The notes under the pieces were generated by a model. It was not told the origin of the DNA, did no database searches, and saw nothing but the letters and a program-made list of their open reading frames with translations. A stretch of DNA of 64,000 bases, taken from assembly GCA_017577365.1 (NCBI GenBank), contig PKRJ01000008.1, positions 1 through 64,000 of the forward strand, read 5' to 3'. Position numbers and translations under genes: made by a program. The DNA comes from Gammaproteobacteria bacterium. GTDB taxonomy: Bacteria > Pseudomonadota > Gammaproteobacteria > Steroidobacterales > Rariloculaceae. The stretch's first letter is position 1, and each line of letters begins with the position of its first letter. Positions 8,120 to 17,502 of this stretch are shown here, piece after piece.

Positions 8120-8758
8120 ACGCCCGTCGATCGCTTCAAGCGCGGTATTGTGCGGGGCCGACGCGGTCGAGTTCAAGGAACGCGCAGACCAGTCATCGAT
8201 GGTGACACGCACGTCGAGCGTTTCGTGCGTCATCCGTATGCGTCGCGGGATGAGCACGCCGTCGATCAGCTGGTACTGCTCGTAGTCCACGCGCCAAAGC
8301 CGCTGGTCGAGCCGCTCGAGCACGTTAGCGCGGCCCAAGCGGGTCTCTGCCGGATAGCGCGGGTCCGGCAGCCCGAGCAGCCACGCGTCGAGGCTTTCGA
8401 CCGGCATCCACCAGCCGAGGAGCGCCGAGAGGTCCGTCTCCGGGTCCGAGAGCACCCGCCGCTCGCCGCGGGCGGTCACGGTCATCCCTTCCGGCGAACG
8501 GGTGACCTCGAGCACGCCTCCGCCGAGCGGGCCGCGCACGAGCAGCGTCGAGACCTCGGCGTCGTGGAGCCAGCTGAAGCGGCCCGGGGCGGCCCGCTCC
8601 CCGGTGTCGACCGCGAGCCGGCCCTGCATTCGCCACGACGAGACGGCGGCGAGGCGCTCGCGGCGCTCGTCGAACCCGAGCCCGTCGTGCTCGAGCGTGA
8701 GCCGCGGCTCGCACGCGGCCACGAGCAGCGCCGCGGCGATCAGCATCGCGCGCATCAT
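8099..8758 (-). CDS. lolB: Outer-membrane lipoprotein insertion factor LolB
   Basis: LolB receives lipoproteins from the periplasmic carrier LolA and inserts them into the outer membrane. The 219 residues begin with a lipoprotein signal and lipobox LVAAC (lipidated Cys16). They carry the family segments SSWRMQGRLAVDTGE, GRFSWLHDAEVSTLLVRGPLG and LLGWWMPVESLDAWLLG. The start overlaps the stop of the TPR gene by four bases, so the two are probably translationally coupled. The last codons (WGVAKR, stop) fall inside the tRNA-Gln gene. In related genomes ispE usually lies between lolB and the tRNA; it is missing here, which suggests that a deletion created the present lolB end. Confidence 0.9.
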   Translation of the reverse strand: MMRAMLIAAALLVAACEPRLTLEHDGLGFDERRERLAAVSSWRMQGRLAVDTGERAAPGRFSWLHDAEVSTLLVRGPLGGGVLEVTRSPEGMTVTARGERRVLSDPETDLSALLGWWMPVESLDAWLLGLPDPRYPAETRLGRANVLERLDQRLWRVDYEQYQLIDGVLIPRRIRMTHETLDVRVTIDDWSARSLNSTASAPHNTALEAIDGRWGVAKR

Positions 8759-10539
8759 CGCCGTAGACGCCGGTCGACCTCGTGCAGGTGGCGGCTGTCC
8801 GGATTCTTCTCGAGCGCCGCGTCGAGCAGCTCGAGCGCCTTCTCTCGTTGGCCGAGCGCCCAGTGCACGTCGACGAGGTGAGCGGCGATCTCGGGGTCGG
8901 GCTCGAGGCGATACGCGCGGTCGAGATAGTCGAACGCGGACTCGTAGTCGCCGAGCTTGAACAGCACCCAGCCCATGCTGTCGATGATCGCCGCGTTGTC
9001 GGGATCCATCGCGAGCGCCTTCTGAATGTATTCACGCGCCTCGGCATGGCGGTCGAACTGATCCGTGAGCAGGTAGCCGAGCGCGTTCAAGAACACCGGA
9101 TTGTCCGGGTGCTCGGCGACGAGCGCTTCGAGCACGCGAACGGAGCGGCGCATCTCGCCTTTCTCTTGGAGCAACAGCGCTTGCGAGTAGCGGAGCGAGA
9201 GATTGCCGGGATGGCGTTTCAACCCTTCGTTGAGCAACCGCTCCGCCTCGTCGAGATCGCCGCGGCTCGACGCCTGGTTCGACATCAAGACGTAGAGCTG
9301 CGCTTGCGCGTCGTGCAGCGCCGGGTCGTCCGGGTTCTCCGCGAGCGCCTCGTCGAAGAGCCGCATCGCCTCGGACGCCCGTTCCATCTGCACGAGCAGC
9401 TGGCCGCGCGCGATCAGCATGTCCGAGCGGAAGCGCGGGTTCGCCTTGCCGAACTCCTCGAGATGGCGCAACGCGCCGTCCGGATCGTTCATCTGCCGCA
9501 GCAGGATGCCGGCGAGCCTGAGCTGCGATTCGACGGCGTGCGTGCCGTCGGTCACGCGCGCGTAGGAGCGGGTGGCCTTCAACGCCTCGTTCTGACTCTC
9601 GGCGATGCGCCCGAGGTAGTAGTACGCCTCGTCCCTGAAGCGGGGCTCGTAGCGGATCTGCTCGAACAGCTGCTCGGCTTCGGCGAGGTCCTCCTGCGCC
9701 ATCGCGAGGAACGCGAGCGCGCGCGTCGCCTCCGGGAGCCCCGGGTGCTCGTCGAGGATCGCGGTCAGACGCTCGCGCGCCTCTTCCATTCGACCGGCCG
9801 AAAGCAGCAGCTCGGCGTGCTGCAGGTCGACTTCGAGATCGTCCGATTCCTCGGCGACGCGCGCGACGAGCGCGAGACTTTCGTCGGTGCGGCCCGCGAC
9901 GAGCAGCGTGCGCGCGTAGAGGAGCTGCGCGTCGCGCCAGTCGGGGCGCCGATCGACGGCTTCGTGAGCGTTGTCGAGCGCGAGCTCGAAGTCGCCGGCG
10001 CGCAGCGCGAGCCGCGCGAGACCGTAGCGTGCCTCCGGAGACGTCGGGTACTCGGCGACGAGGCTTTGCATGACCGCGACGCCGGCCGCCGCGTCCGGCT
10101 CGGCGGCGAGCGCGTCGGCCACGAGGCCGATCGCTCCGGCGATCCCGCCGCGGCTCTCCGCCGCCCGGACGAAGGCCGTGAAATGACCCGTGGCATCGGC
10201 GATCCGGCCGAAGCGGACCTCGAAGATACCGGCGAACCAATGCCCGCGAGGATCCTGCGGCGCGAGCTCGAGCCATCGCCGCGCGGCCTCGAGCCCCAGG
10301 TCCTGCTGTCCCGAGTCGTAGGCGATGCGCGTCGCCCGCTCCGCGAGCGACGGGTCCTCCGCGAGACGCGCGGCGTCGAGGAAGTGCCGTGCGGCCTCCT
10401 CGAGGCGATCGGCGGCGAGCGCGATCTCACCTCGCAACGCGCTCGTGTCGACCTCGATGCGGCTACGTTGCGCTTCGACCGGCGTTCCCGCGCAGCCGGC
10501 GAGGCAGACGATGAGCGGAATGTGCCACGCGTTCTTCAT
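8755..10539 (-). CDS. Tetratricopeptide-repeat lipoprotein
   Basis: A 594-residue protein, counted from MKNAWHIPLIVCLAGC, with a lipobox (LAGC, lipidated Cys16) and roughly a dozen TPR units through the rest of the chain. Examples are PEARYGLARLALRAGDFELA, NPVFLNALGYLLTDQ and NAAIIDSMGWVLFKLGDYES. An ATG four codons upstream (10551) is equally possible. TPR arrays are protein-binding scaffolds. Homologues of this size sit upstream of lolB in Pseudomonas and relatives, so the gene belongs to this locus. An envelope location on the inner face of the outer membrane is inferred. Its partner is unknown. A TATAGT sequence at 10587-10592 on this strand is a possible -10 box. Confidence 0.85.
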   Translation of the reverse strand: MKNAWHIPLIVCLAGCAGTPVEAQRSRIEVDTSALRGEIALAADRLEEAARHFLDAARLAEDPSLAERATRIAYDSGQQDLGLEAARRWLELAPQDPRGHWFAGIFEVRFGRIADATGHFTAFVRAAESRGGIAGAIGLVADALAAEPDAAAGVAVMQSLVAEYPTSPEARYGLARLALRAGDFELALDNAHEAVDRRPDWRDAQLLYARTLLVAGRTDESLALVARVAEESDDLEVDLQHAELLLSAGRMEEARERLTAILDEHPGLPEATRALAFLAMAQEDLAEAEQLFEQIRYEPRFRDEAYYYLGRIAESQNEALKATRSYARVTDGTHAVESQLRLAGILLRQMNDPDGALRHLEEFGKANPRFRSDMLIARGQLLVQMERASEAMRLFDEALAENPDDPALHDAQAQLYVLMSNQASSRGDLDEAERLLNEGLKRHPGNLSLRYSQALLLQEKGEMRRSVRVLEALVAEHPDNPVFLNALGYLLTDQFDRHAEAREYIQKALAMDPDNAAIIDSMGWVLFKLGDYESAFDYLDRAYRLEPDPEIAAHLVDVHWALGQREKALELLDAALEKNPDSRHLHEVDRRLRR

Positions 10540-10790
10540 CGGTCGGTCCATCTCCTCGGGCCGCTCGGGGCAGACGAATCCATGTCACTATAACTCAGGG
10601 GCGCAGGCCCCGCTGTCGGTCCCGCCGCACCGGGCGCATCGCCGAGCTTCGGCGAGGATCGCGGCATATCTTCCCTTGTTCTCGGTGAAGCGCTGCCCGA
10701 CAATCGGCGCGCTTTCGAGCCCGCGGCGATGTCCAAGCCGCAGCCGCAGGGCTTCGCGGCGCGAGCCGCCGCTGTGAGACGATTTGCATC

Positions 10791-11882
10791 GTGAACGAAT
10801 CGATTCGCCAGAAATTGACCGCGCTCGCGGAGCGCTACGAGGAGCTCTCGCGCCTGCTGAGCGATCCGCAGACGATCGCCGACAAGGATCGCTTTCGCGA
10901 GCTGTCGCGCGAGTATGCGCAGCTCGAGCCCGTGGCGCGGGACTTCGCCGCGTATCGCCGGCTCGAGGAGGAGCTGGCCGCGGCCGAGGAGCTCGCGCAC
11001 GGCGACGACGCGGAGATGCGGGCGCTCGGCGAGGAGGAGGCGAAGGCGCTCAAGCGCAGGCTCGAGGAGTGCGAGCGCGAGCTCGCGTTGCACCTCGTGC
11101 CGAAGGATCCGGAGGACGACGCGAACCTGTTCCTCGAGATCCGCGCCGGGACCGGCGGCGACGAGGCGGCGCTTTTCGCCGGCGATCTCTTTCGGATGTA
11201 CAGCCGATACGCCGAGGACAAGGGCTGGCGCATCGAGGTGCTGAGCGCGAGCGAAGGCGAGCACGGCGGATACAAGGAGATCATCAGCCGGGTCGTCGGC
11301 AAGGGCGCGTACTCGCGGCTCAAGTTCGAGTCCGGCGTGCATCGCGTGCAGCGCGTGCCGGCGACCGAGGCGCAGGGCCGGATCCACACGTCGGCCTGCA
11401 CCGTCGCGGTGTTGCCGGAGCTCGAGGAGGTCGGCGACATCGAGATCAATCCGAACGATCTGCGCATCGACACGTTTCGCGCGTCGGGAGCGGGCGGTCA
11501 GCACGTCAACAAGACGGACTCCGCCGTGCGCATCACGCATTTGCCGACCGGCATCGTCGTCGAGTGCCAGGACGAGCGCTCGCAGCACAAGAACAAAGCG
11601 CGCGCGCTGTCGCTGCTCGCGGCGAAGCTGCGCGATGCCGAGATCCAGAAACGCGAGAGCGAAACCGCCGCGCGCCGCAGGAGCCTCGTCGGCACCGGCG
11701 ACCGCTCGGAGCGCATTCGCACGTACAACTTCCCGCAGGGACGCGTCACCGACCACCGCATCAACCTGACGCTGCACAAGCTCGATCAGATTCTCGAGGG
11801 CGAGCTCGACGACGTGATCGAGCCGCTCATCAGCGAGTACCGCGCCGATCAGCTCCGCGCGCTCGGAGGAGGCAACGGATGA
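10791..11882 (+). CDS. prfA: Peptide chain release factor 1
   Basis: RF1 recognises UAA and UAG stops and triggers peptide release. The 363 residues contain the stop-codon reading motif PAT (RVPATEAQGRIHTSACTVAV), the catalytic GGQ (ASGAGGQHVNKTDSAVRITH, near residue 234) and the usual RIRTYNFPQGRVTDHRINLT near the C-terminus. The GTG start fits the family N-terminus (NESIRQKLTALAERYEELS). Its stop overlaps the start of prmC by four bases (ATGA), the usual coupling of RF1 with its own methyltransferase. hemA, the common upstream neighbour, is not here. Confidence 0.97.
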   Translation: MNESIRQKLTALAERYEELSRLLSDPQTIADKDRFRELSREYAQLEPVARDFAAYRRLEEELAAAEELAHGDDAEMRALGEEEAKALKRRLEECERELALHLVPKDPEDDANLFLEIRAGTGGDEAALFAGDLFRMYSRYAEDKGWRIEVLSASEGEHGGYKEIISRVVGKGAYSRLKFESGVHRVQRVPATEAQGRIHTSACTVAVLPELEEVGDIEINPNDLRIDTFRASGAGGQHVNKTDSAVRITHLPTGIVVECQDERSQHKNKARALSLLAAKLRDAEIQKRESETAARRRSLVGTGDRSERIRTYNFPQGRVTDHRINLTLHKLDQILEGELDDVIEPLISEYRADQLRALGGGNG

Positions 11883-12745
11883 TCGGGTGCGAGCCGGCGC
11901 GCGCCGATTCGCTCCGCTGCGGTGAGCTCGTGCGGCAAGCGGCGGCGCGCCTCGAGGCGATCAGCGATACGCCGAAGCTCGACGCGGAGCTTCTCGTCGC
12001 TCACGCGGCGGGGGCGACGCGAAGCGCCGTGATCGCGTTTCCCGAGCGCGCGCTCGACATGGATGCGGCGCGTCGCCTCGATGCGCTGATCGAGCGGCGT
12101 GCGGCGGGCGAGCCGTTGGCGTATCTCGTCGGCGAGAAGGAGTTCTATTCGCTCGCGCTCGCCGTGAGTCCGGCCGTGCTCGTGCCGCGGCCGGAGACCG
12201 AGCATCTCGTCGATGCCGCGCTTGCGCGGCTTGCGAACGTCGAGCGGCCGAGCGTGCTCGATCTCGGCACCGGTAGCGGCGCGCTCGCGCTCGCGATCAA
12301 GCACGAGCGCCGCGACGCGATCGTCGTCGGCGCGGATGCGAGCGCCGACGCGCTTACGATCGCGCGCGCGAACGGCGAGCGGCTCGGCCTCGAGGTCGAA
12401 TGGCTCGAGTCCGACTGGTTCGCCGCGCTCGCCGGGCGCACGTTCGACTGCATCGTGTGCAACCCGCCGTATCTCGCGAGCGACGATCCGCATTTCGCGC
12501 GCCTCGGCTTCGAGCCGCGTGCGGCGCTCGACGGCGGACCGGACGGCCTCTACGCGATCCGCCGCGTGCTCGCCGATGCGCCTGCGCATCTCGACGCCGG
12601 CGGCGTGCTGATCCTCGAGCACGGCTACACGCAGCAGGACGCGATCATCGCGCTCGCTGCGCGCTGTGGGCTCGCTGTGCTCGACGCGGGACGCGATCTC
12701 GAAGGGCGTCCGCGCTACGTCGTGCTTGGCGCCGCGCGTCGGTGA
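11879..12745 (+). CDS. prmC: Release factor glutamine methyltransferase
   Basis: PrmC (HemK) methylates the glutamine of the GGQ motif in RF1 and RF2. The 288-residue protein begins at the ATG overlapping the prfA stop. It has an N-terminal helical domain (RQAAARLEAISDTPKLDAELL), the AdoMet motif VLDLGTGSGALALAI and the catalytic motif CNPPYL near residue 197. VPRPETEHLVDAAL is another family marker. It ends at 12745, after which a non-coding repeat region begins. Confidence 0.96.
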   Translation: MIGCEPARADSLRCGELVRQAAARLEAISDTPKLDAELLVAHAAGATRSAVIAFPERALDMDAARRLDALIERRAAGEPLAYLVGEKEFYSLALAVSPAVLVPRPETEHLVDAALARLANVERPSVLDLGTGSGALALAIKHERRDAIVVGADASADALTIARANGERLGLEVEWLESDWFAALAGRTFDCIVCNPPYLASDDPHFARLGFEPRAALDGGPDGLYAIRRVLADAPAHLDAGGVLILEHGYTQQDAIIALAARCGLAVLDAGRDLEGRPRYVVLGAARR

Positions 12746-12766
12746 GCCTTGCGGCGGCGTCGGGGC

Positions 12767-12888
12767 GAGCGGGCTTCCGACGCGATCGGTCTTCGCGGGA
12801 CCGCCGTGAACACGTCCGTGTGGGCTGCGTGCGCGGCATCCCTGCCGCGCACGCTCCCGCGAAGACCGATCGCATCGAAAGCCCGCTC
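12767..12888 (+). repeat. Nested inverted-repeat element, copy A
   Basis: The outer arms are 34 bases (12767-12800 and 12855-12888), reverse complementary with two mismatches. Next to the right arm is a perfect 12-bp inner hairpin (12827-12838 and 12843-12854) with loop TCCC, giving the core GGCATCCCTGCC. Between left arm and inner hairpin is a spacer with a small hairpin (CACG-TC-CGTG). Copies at 12983-13099 (opposite orientation) and 54500-54604 share this plan. Confidence 0.85.
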
Positions 12889-12947
12889 GCGCGCAAGCCC
12901 CGTCGATCGCTGCGGCCCTCGCCGGGAAGTCGTGCCCTCAACGCCAA

Positions 12948-12971
12948 CGGACGCCGTTCGTCGTGAACGGC
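12948..12971 (-). repeat. Inverted single copy of the 36-base palindromic unit
   Basis: The reverse complement of this segment matches the central part (GACGAACGGCGTCC) of the tandem units at 13104-13175. It therefore flanks element B on the other side in opposite orientation. Confidence 0.55.
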
Positions 12972-12982
12972 ACAACGTATCC

Positions 12983-13099
12983 GGCGGGCTTGGCCTCATC
13001 GGCCTTTGCGGGAGCGTCCGCGGCAGGGATGCCGCGGACGCAGCGTACAGGGATGTATTCACAGCGGTCCCGCAAAGGCCGATGAGGCCAAAGCCCGCC
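12983..13099 (-). repeat. Nested inverted-repeat element, copy B (opposite orientation)
   Basis: The outer arms are 12983-13013 and 13068-13099, complementary apart from one extra T in the right arm. A perfect 12-bp inner hairpin (13014-13025 and 13030-13041) has loop GGGA, so the complement reads TCCC as in copy A. Read on the minus strand, spacer and core align with copy A. Stem bases differ on both sides so that pairing is kept. Confidence 0.85.
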
Positions 13100-13103
13100 A
13101 ACC

Positions 13104-13175
13104 ACCGCACGCTGACCGTTCGCGACGAACGGCGTCCCCACCGCACGCCGACCGTTCGCGAGGAACGGCGTCCAC
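13104..13175 (+). repeat. Tandem pair of 36-base palindromic units
   Basis: Units 13104-13139 and 13140-13175 are identical except for a few bases. Each contains the short hairpin CCGTTCGCGACGAACGG or a close variant. They lie just downstream of the hslO stop (hslO is on the minus strand). Confidence 0.75.
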
Positions 13176-13191
13176 CGCCGCGCGCAGCGAG

Positions 13192-14037
13192 TCAGTGCAG
13201 GAGCTGCGCCGGTGTCTCGCCGCGCATGATCGCGGCGACGTCCTCGTCGTCGTAGCGGAAAGTGCGATTGCAGAACTCGCACGTGATCTCGACGCAGCCC
13301 GGGTCGCCGAGCAGGCTCTCGATCTCGTCCTCGCCGAGCAGGCGCACGATGCTCGCGAGATGGTCCGGCGTGCAGCGGCAGTCGTGCAGCACCGGACGCG
13401 CCTCGAAGAGGCGGATGTCGTAGCCGGTGAAGATGCGCGGCAGCAGCGCGTCCGCCGCGGTGCTCGCGAGCTCCTCGGTGGAGACCGTCTGCGCGAGCGT
13501 CGCCGCGGTTCGGAAATTCTCGTCATCGAAGGATACGCCGGGCAGCGCCTGCAGCATCAGGCCCCCGATGCGCCGCTCCGTGCTCTTCAGAACGAATCGC
13601 GTCGGCAGCTGCTCCGACTGCGTGAAATAGGCCTCGAGGCATTCGTCGATGTGCGGGCTGACGAGCGGCACGATGCCCTGGAAGAACCCGTTCGGGCCGT
13701 GCATGTCGACGTTCACCGCGAGCCGGCCGCCGCTGAACCACGGCTCGCCGAGCGCGCGCGCCTCGCATTGCGCCATGCCGCGCACGCGGAGATCTTCCGT
13801 GCACTGGATCAGCAGCAGCTTCAGCGGGCCTTCGCTTTGAAGCTGGATCGACACGCGGGGCCGAGCCTTGAGGCTGCTCGCGAGCAGCACCGTGGCCGCG
13901 ACGCTCTCGCCGAGCAGACGCTTGAGGTCCGGCGGGTAGGTGTGCAGCGCGATGACCTGCTGCCAGGTCTCCTCGAGCCGCACGAGCGCGCCGCGAATTC
14001 CGCAGCCCTCGAGCAGAAAGCTCTGCACTTCGTTCAC
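13192..14037 (-). CDS. hslO: Redox-regulated chaperone Hsp33
   Basis: Hsp33 is a holdase chaperone switched on by oxidation of a zinc-bound cysteine cluster. The 281 residues contain the redox switch at the C-terminus: C220 and C222 (CRC) and C253 and C256 (CEFC). The 30-residue spacing lies within the known CxC-X27-32-CxxC pattern. The chaperone core shows AVNVDMHGPNGFFQGIVPL and the ARPRVSIQLQSEGPLKLLL segment. It lies 48 bases downstream of gatB on the same strand and may be cotranscribed with gatCAB. Confidence 0.95.
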   Translation of the reverse strand: MNEVQSFLLEGCGIRGALVRLEETWQQVIALHTYPPDLKRLLGESVAATVLLASSLKARPRVSIQLQSEGPLKLLLIQCTEDLRVRGMAQCEARALGEPWFSGGRLAVNVDMHGPNGFFQGIVPLVSPHIDECLEAYFTQSEQLPTRFVLKSTERRIGGLMLQALPGVSFDDENFRTAATLAQTVSTEELASTAADALLPRIFTGYDIRLFEARPVLHDCRCTPDHLASIVRLLGEDEIESLLGDPGCVEITCEFCNRTFRYDDEDVAAIMRGETPAQLLH

Positions 14038-14085
14038 TGTCGATGCCTCTTGCCGAACACGCGGCGCGGCGCCGGACCGTGCCGC

Positions 14086-15528
<1,443 letters not shown>

Positions 15529-15539
15529 GGCGGCCGTCC

Positions 15540-17000
15540 TCACTCGTAGCCCGGCGGCACGCGTCGATGCCAGTCGGTCGCCTTCTGGAAATAGTGCGCG
15601 GTCTTGAGCAGCCGCGACTCGGCGAGCGGCGGACCGATCAGCTGCAGCCCGACCGGAAGATTGTCCACGAAGCCGCATGGGATCGACATCGCCGGCAACC
15701 CGGCGAGGTTCGCGCCGATCGTGTAGATATCGTTCAGATACATTTGAATCGGATCGTTGGTCTTCTGGCCGAGCCCGAACGCCGGCGTCGGCGTCGTCGG
15801 GCCCGCGAGGAGATCGACTTCACGGAACGCTCGCGCGAAGTCCTCGCTGATCAGCTTGCGCACCCTCTGCGCCTTCAAGTAGTACGCGTCGTAGTAGCCC
15901 GCCGAGAGGACGTACGTGCCGATGAGAATCCGGCGCTTGACCTCCGCGCCGAAGCCTTCGGCGCGGTTGCGCTTGTAGAACGTCACGAGATCGAGCTGCT
16001 CGGCGCCCGGCGAGCGGTAGCCGTAGCGCACGCCGTCGAAGCGCGCGAGGTTCGACGACGCCTCCGCGGGTGCGACGACGTAGTAGGTCGGCACGGACAG
16101 GTGCAGATACTCGAGATCGAGCGTCACGAGATCGGCGCCGAGCTTCTCGATCTCGGCCAGCGCGGCCCGCACGGCCTCGGCGTACGCCGGATCGAGACCT
16201 TCGTCGAAGAAGTTCTTCGGCACGCCGATCTTGAGGCGTTCCCAAGGCGTTTCGATCTCGGCGGCGTACGGCGGGACGGGCTCGTCCAGCGACGTCGAAT
16301 CCCGGGGGTCGAAGCCCGCCATCGCCTCGAGCACGAGCGCCGCGTCCTCGGCCGTCGCGGCGAACACGCCCGCCTGATCGAGGCTCGACGCGAACGCGAC
16401 CATGCCGTAACGCGACACGCGTCCGTACGTCGGCTTGATGCCGGTCACGCCGGAGAGGGCGGCCGGCTGACGGATCGATCCGCCGGTATCGGTGCCGGTG
16501 GCGGCCGGCGCGAGCCGCGCCGCCACCGCGGCTGCCGAGCCGCCGGACGAGCCGCCGGGCACGCGCGTCGTGTCCCACGGATTCTTCACGGGCCCGTACC
16601 AGCTCGTCTCGTTCGACGAGCCCATGGCGAACTCGTCCATGTTGGTCTTGCCGAGCATCACCATGCCGGCGGCCTTCAACCGCTCGACCGCGGTCGCGTC
16701 GTATGGCGAGACGAAGTTGTCGAGCATCCGCGAGCCGCACGACGTCTTCACGCCTTCGGTGCAGAAGATGTCCTTGTGCGCGATCGGGATACCGGTCAGC
16801 GCCGACGCGTCGCCGCTCGCGAGCCGCCGGTCGGCGGCTTCGGCCGCCCGAAGGGCCTCGTCCTCCGTCACCGTGATGAAGGCGTTCAAGGCCGGGTCGT
16901 GTCGCGCGATCCGGTCGAGAAAGTGCCGCGTCAGCTCGACGGCGGAAATGCGCCGAGCGCGCAGGGCTTCTGCCAATTGTGCAATCGTCGAGTCGTGCAT
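15540..17000 (-). CDS. gatA: Asp-tRNA(Asn)/Glu-tRNA(Gln) amidotransferase subunit A
   Basis: GatA is the amidase that frees ammonia from glutamine and passes it to GatB. At 486 residues it is standard length. The amidase Ser-cisSer-Lys triad can be placed in IPIAHKDIFCTEGVKTSCGS and PGGSSGGSAAAVAA, followed by TDTGGSIRQPAALSGVTGIK. The middle gene of gatC-gatA-gatB, lying 106 bases downstream of gatC. Confidence 0.97.
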   Translation of the reverse strand: MHDSTIAQLAEALRARRISAVELTRHFLDRIARHDPALNAFITVTEDEALRAAEAADRRLASGDASALTGIPIAHKDIFCTEGVKTSCGSRMLDNFVSPYDATAVERLKAAGMVMLGKTNMDEFAMGSSNETSWYGPVKNPWDTTRVPGGSSGGSAAAVAARLAPAATGTDTGGSIRQPAALSGVTGIKPTYGRVSRYGMVAFASSLDQAGVFAATAEDAALVLEAMAGFDPRDSTSLDEPVPPYAAEIETPWERLKIGVPKNFFDEGLDPAYAEAVRAALAEIEKLGADLVTLDLEYLHLSVPTYYVVAPAEASSNLARFDGVRYGYRSPGAEQLDLVTFYKRNRAEGFGAEVKRRILIGTYVLSAGYYDAYYLKAQRVRKLISEDFARAFREVDLLAGPTTPTPAFGLGQKTNDPIQMYLNDIYTIGANLAGLPAMSIPCGFVDNLPVGLQLIGPPLAESRLLKTAHYFQKATDWHRRVPPGYE

Positions 17001-17106
17001 TCGTTCGGTTTCCGACGGGCCTTACGGGCGGACGGAGCTCACGGGGTCCGGGGAGAGGGGCCGACAGAACGGAGAGAGAAGGCAAGGCCCTCTCGCTCGG
17101 AGCCCG

Positions 17107-17394
17107 TCACTCGATGACTTTCGGGACCAGATATAGCCCTCGCTCGACGGCCGGCGCGTTCCGTTGGTAGAGCTCCCGCAGGTTGGTCTCGGTCACGACA
17201 TCGTCGCGAAGCCGTTGCGGCCGATCGAGCGGGTGGGCCATCGGCTCGACGCCGTCGGTCGGCACGGCCGAGAGCTGGCTCACCATGTCGACGATGTCGG
17301 AGAGCTTCTTCGCGACGTCGCCGATCTCGTCGGCGTCGATCTCGAGCCGCGCGAGCTCGCAAAGCTTGTCGATATCCTGTTCAGCGAGAGACAT
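17107..17394 (-). CDS. gatC: Asp-tRNA(Asn)/Glu-tRNA(Gln) amidotransferase subunit C
   Basis: A 95-residue helper subunit that wraps around GatA and stabilises the complex. It begins MSLAEQDIDKLCELARLEI, typical for GatC, and contains DGVEPMAHPLDRPQRLRDD and the C-terminal RGLYLVPKVIE. It is first in its operon and divergent from mreB. A TATAGT at 17426-17431 on this strand lies about 32 bases before the start. Confidence 0.95.
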   Translation of the reverse strand: MSLAEQDIDKLCELARLEIDADEIGDVAKKLSDIVDMVSQLSAVPTDGVEPMAHPLDRPQRLRDDVVTETNLRELYQRNAPAVERGLYLVPKVIE

Positions 17395-17425
17395 CGAGTC
17401 ATCCGAGTGACGAATATCTCATTAG

Positions 17426-17431
17426 ACTATA
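17426..17431 (-). promoter_or_regulatory. Possible -10 box for gatCAB
   Basis: TATAGT on the minus strand, five of six bases as in the sigma-70 consensus, 31 bases before the gatC start. A weak GGGACA lies about 17 bases upstream as a possible -35. Confidence 0.35.
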
Positions 17432-17439
17432 CACTTCGC

Positions 17440-17468
17440 TTGCCGATTGTCCCACCCGTTGCTAAAGT
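17440..17468 (+). promoter_or_regulatory. Possible sigma-70 promoter for mreB operon
   Basis: TTGCCG at 17440-17445 and TAAAGT at 17463-17468 with a 17-base spacer, ending 34 bases before the mreB ATG. This is a lower-GC patch in an otherwise GC-rich region and is divergent from the gatC promoter. Confidence 0.4.
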
Positions 17469-17502
17469 CGCCGCACGTTTTTCCCCCGCGGCTTGACGCT
17501 CG

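Larger units (their letters stand above)
12746..13191. other. Non-coding repeat-rich intergenic region
   Basis: A gap of 446 bases between prmC and hslO, which are convergent. It is packed with two large nested inverted repeats in opposite orientation (12767-12888 and 12983-13099), a tandem pair of 36-base units (13104-13175) and an inverted relative of those units (12948-12971). Short open frames across it are translations of the repeats and differ between copies, so I see no gene here. Confidence 0.8.

Noticed and set aside
8782..10593. 603-residue + strand frame
   Set aside because: Antisense to the TPR lipoprotein, whose repeats and lipobox are clear.
12855..12888. Intrinsic terminator for prmC
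   Set aside because: Strong stems are present, but no T-run follows. The element is better explained as a repeat family, though it could still end transcripts.
12746..13191. CRISPR array
   Set aside because: The repeats are inverted and nested with no regular direct repeats and spacers, and no cas genes are in the window.
12749..13282. Short proteins such as those with VRGRDAADAA or AASLPRTLP
   Set aside because: They are translations of the inverted-repeat elements in different frames and differ between copies. Not genes.
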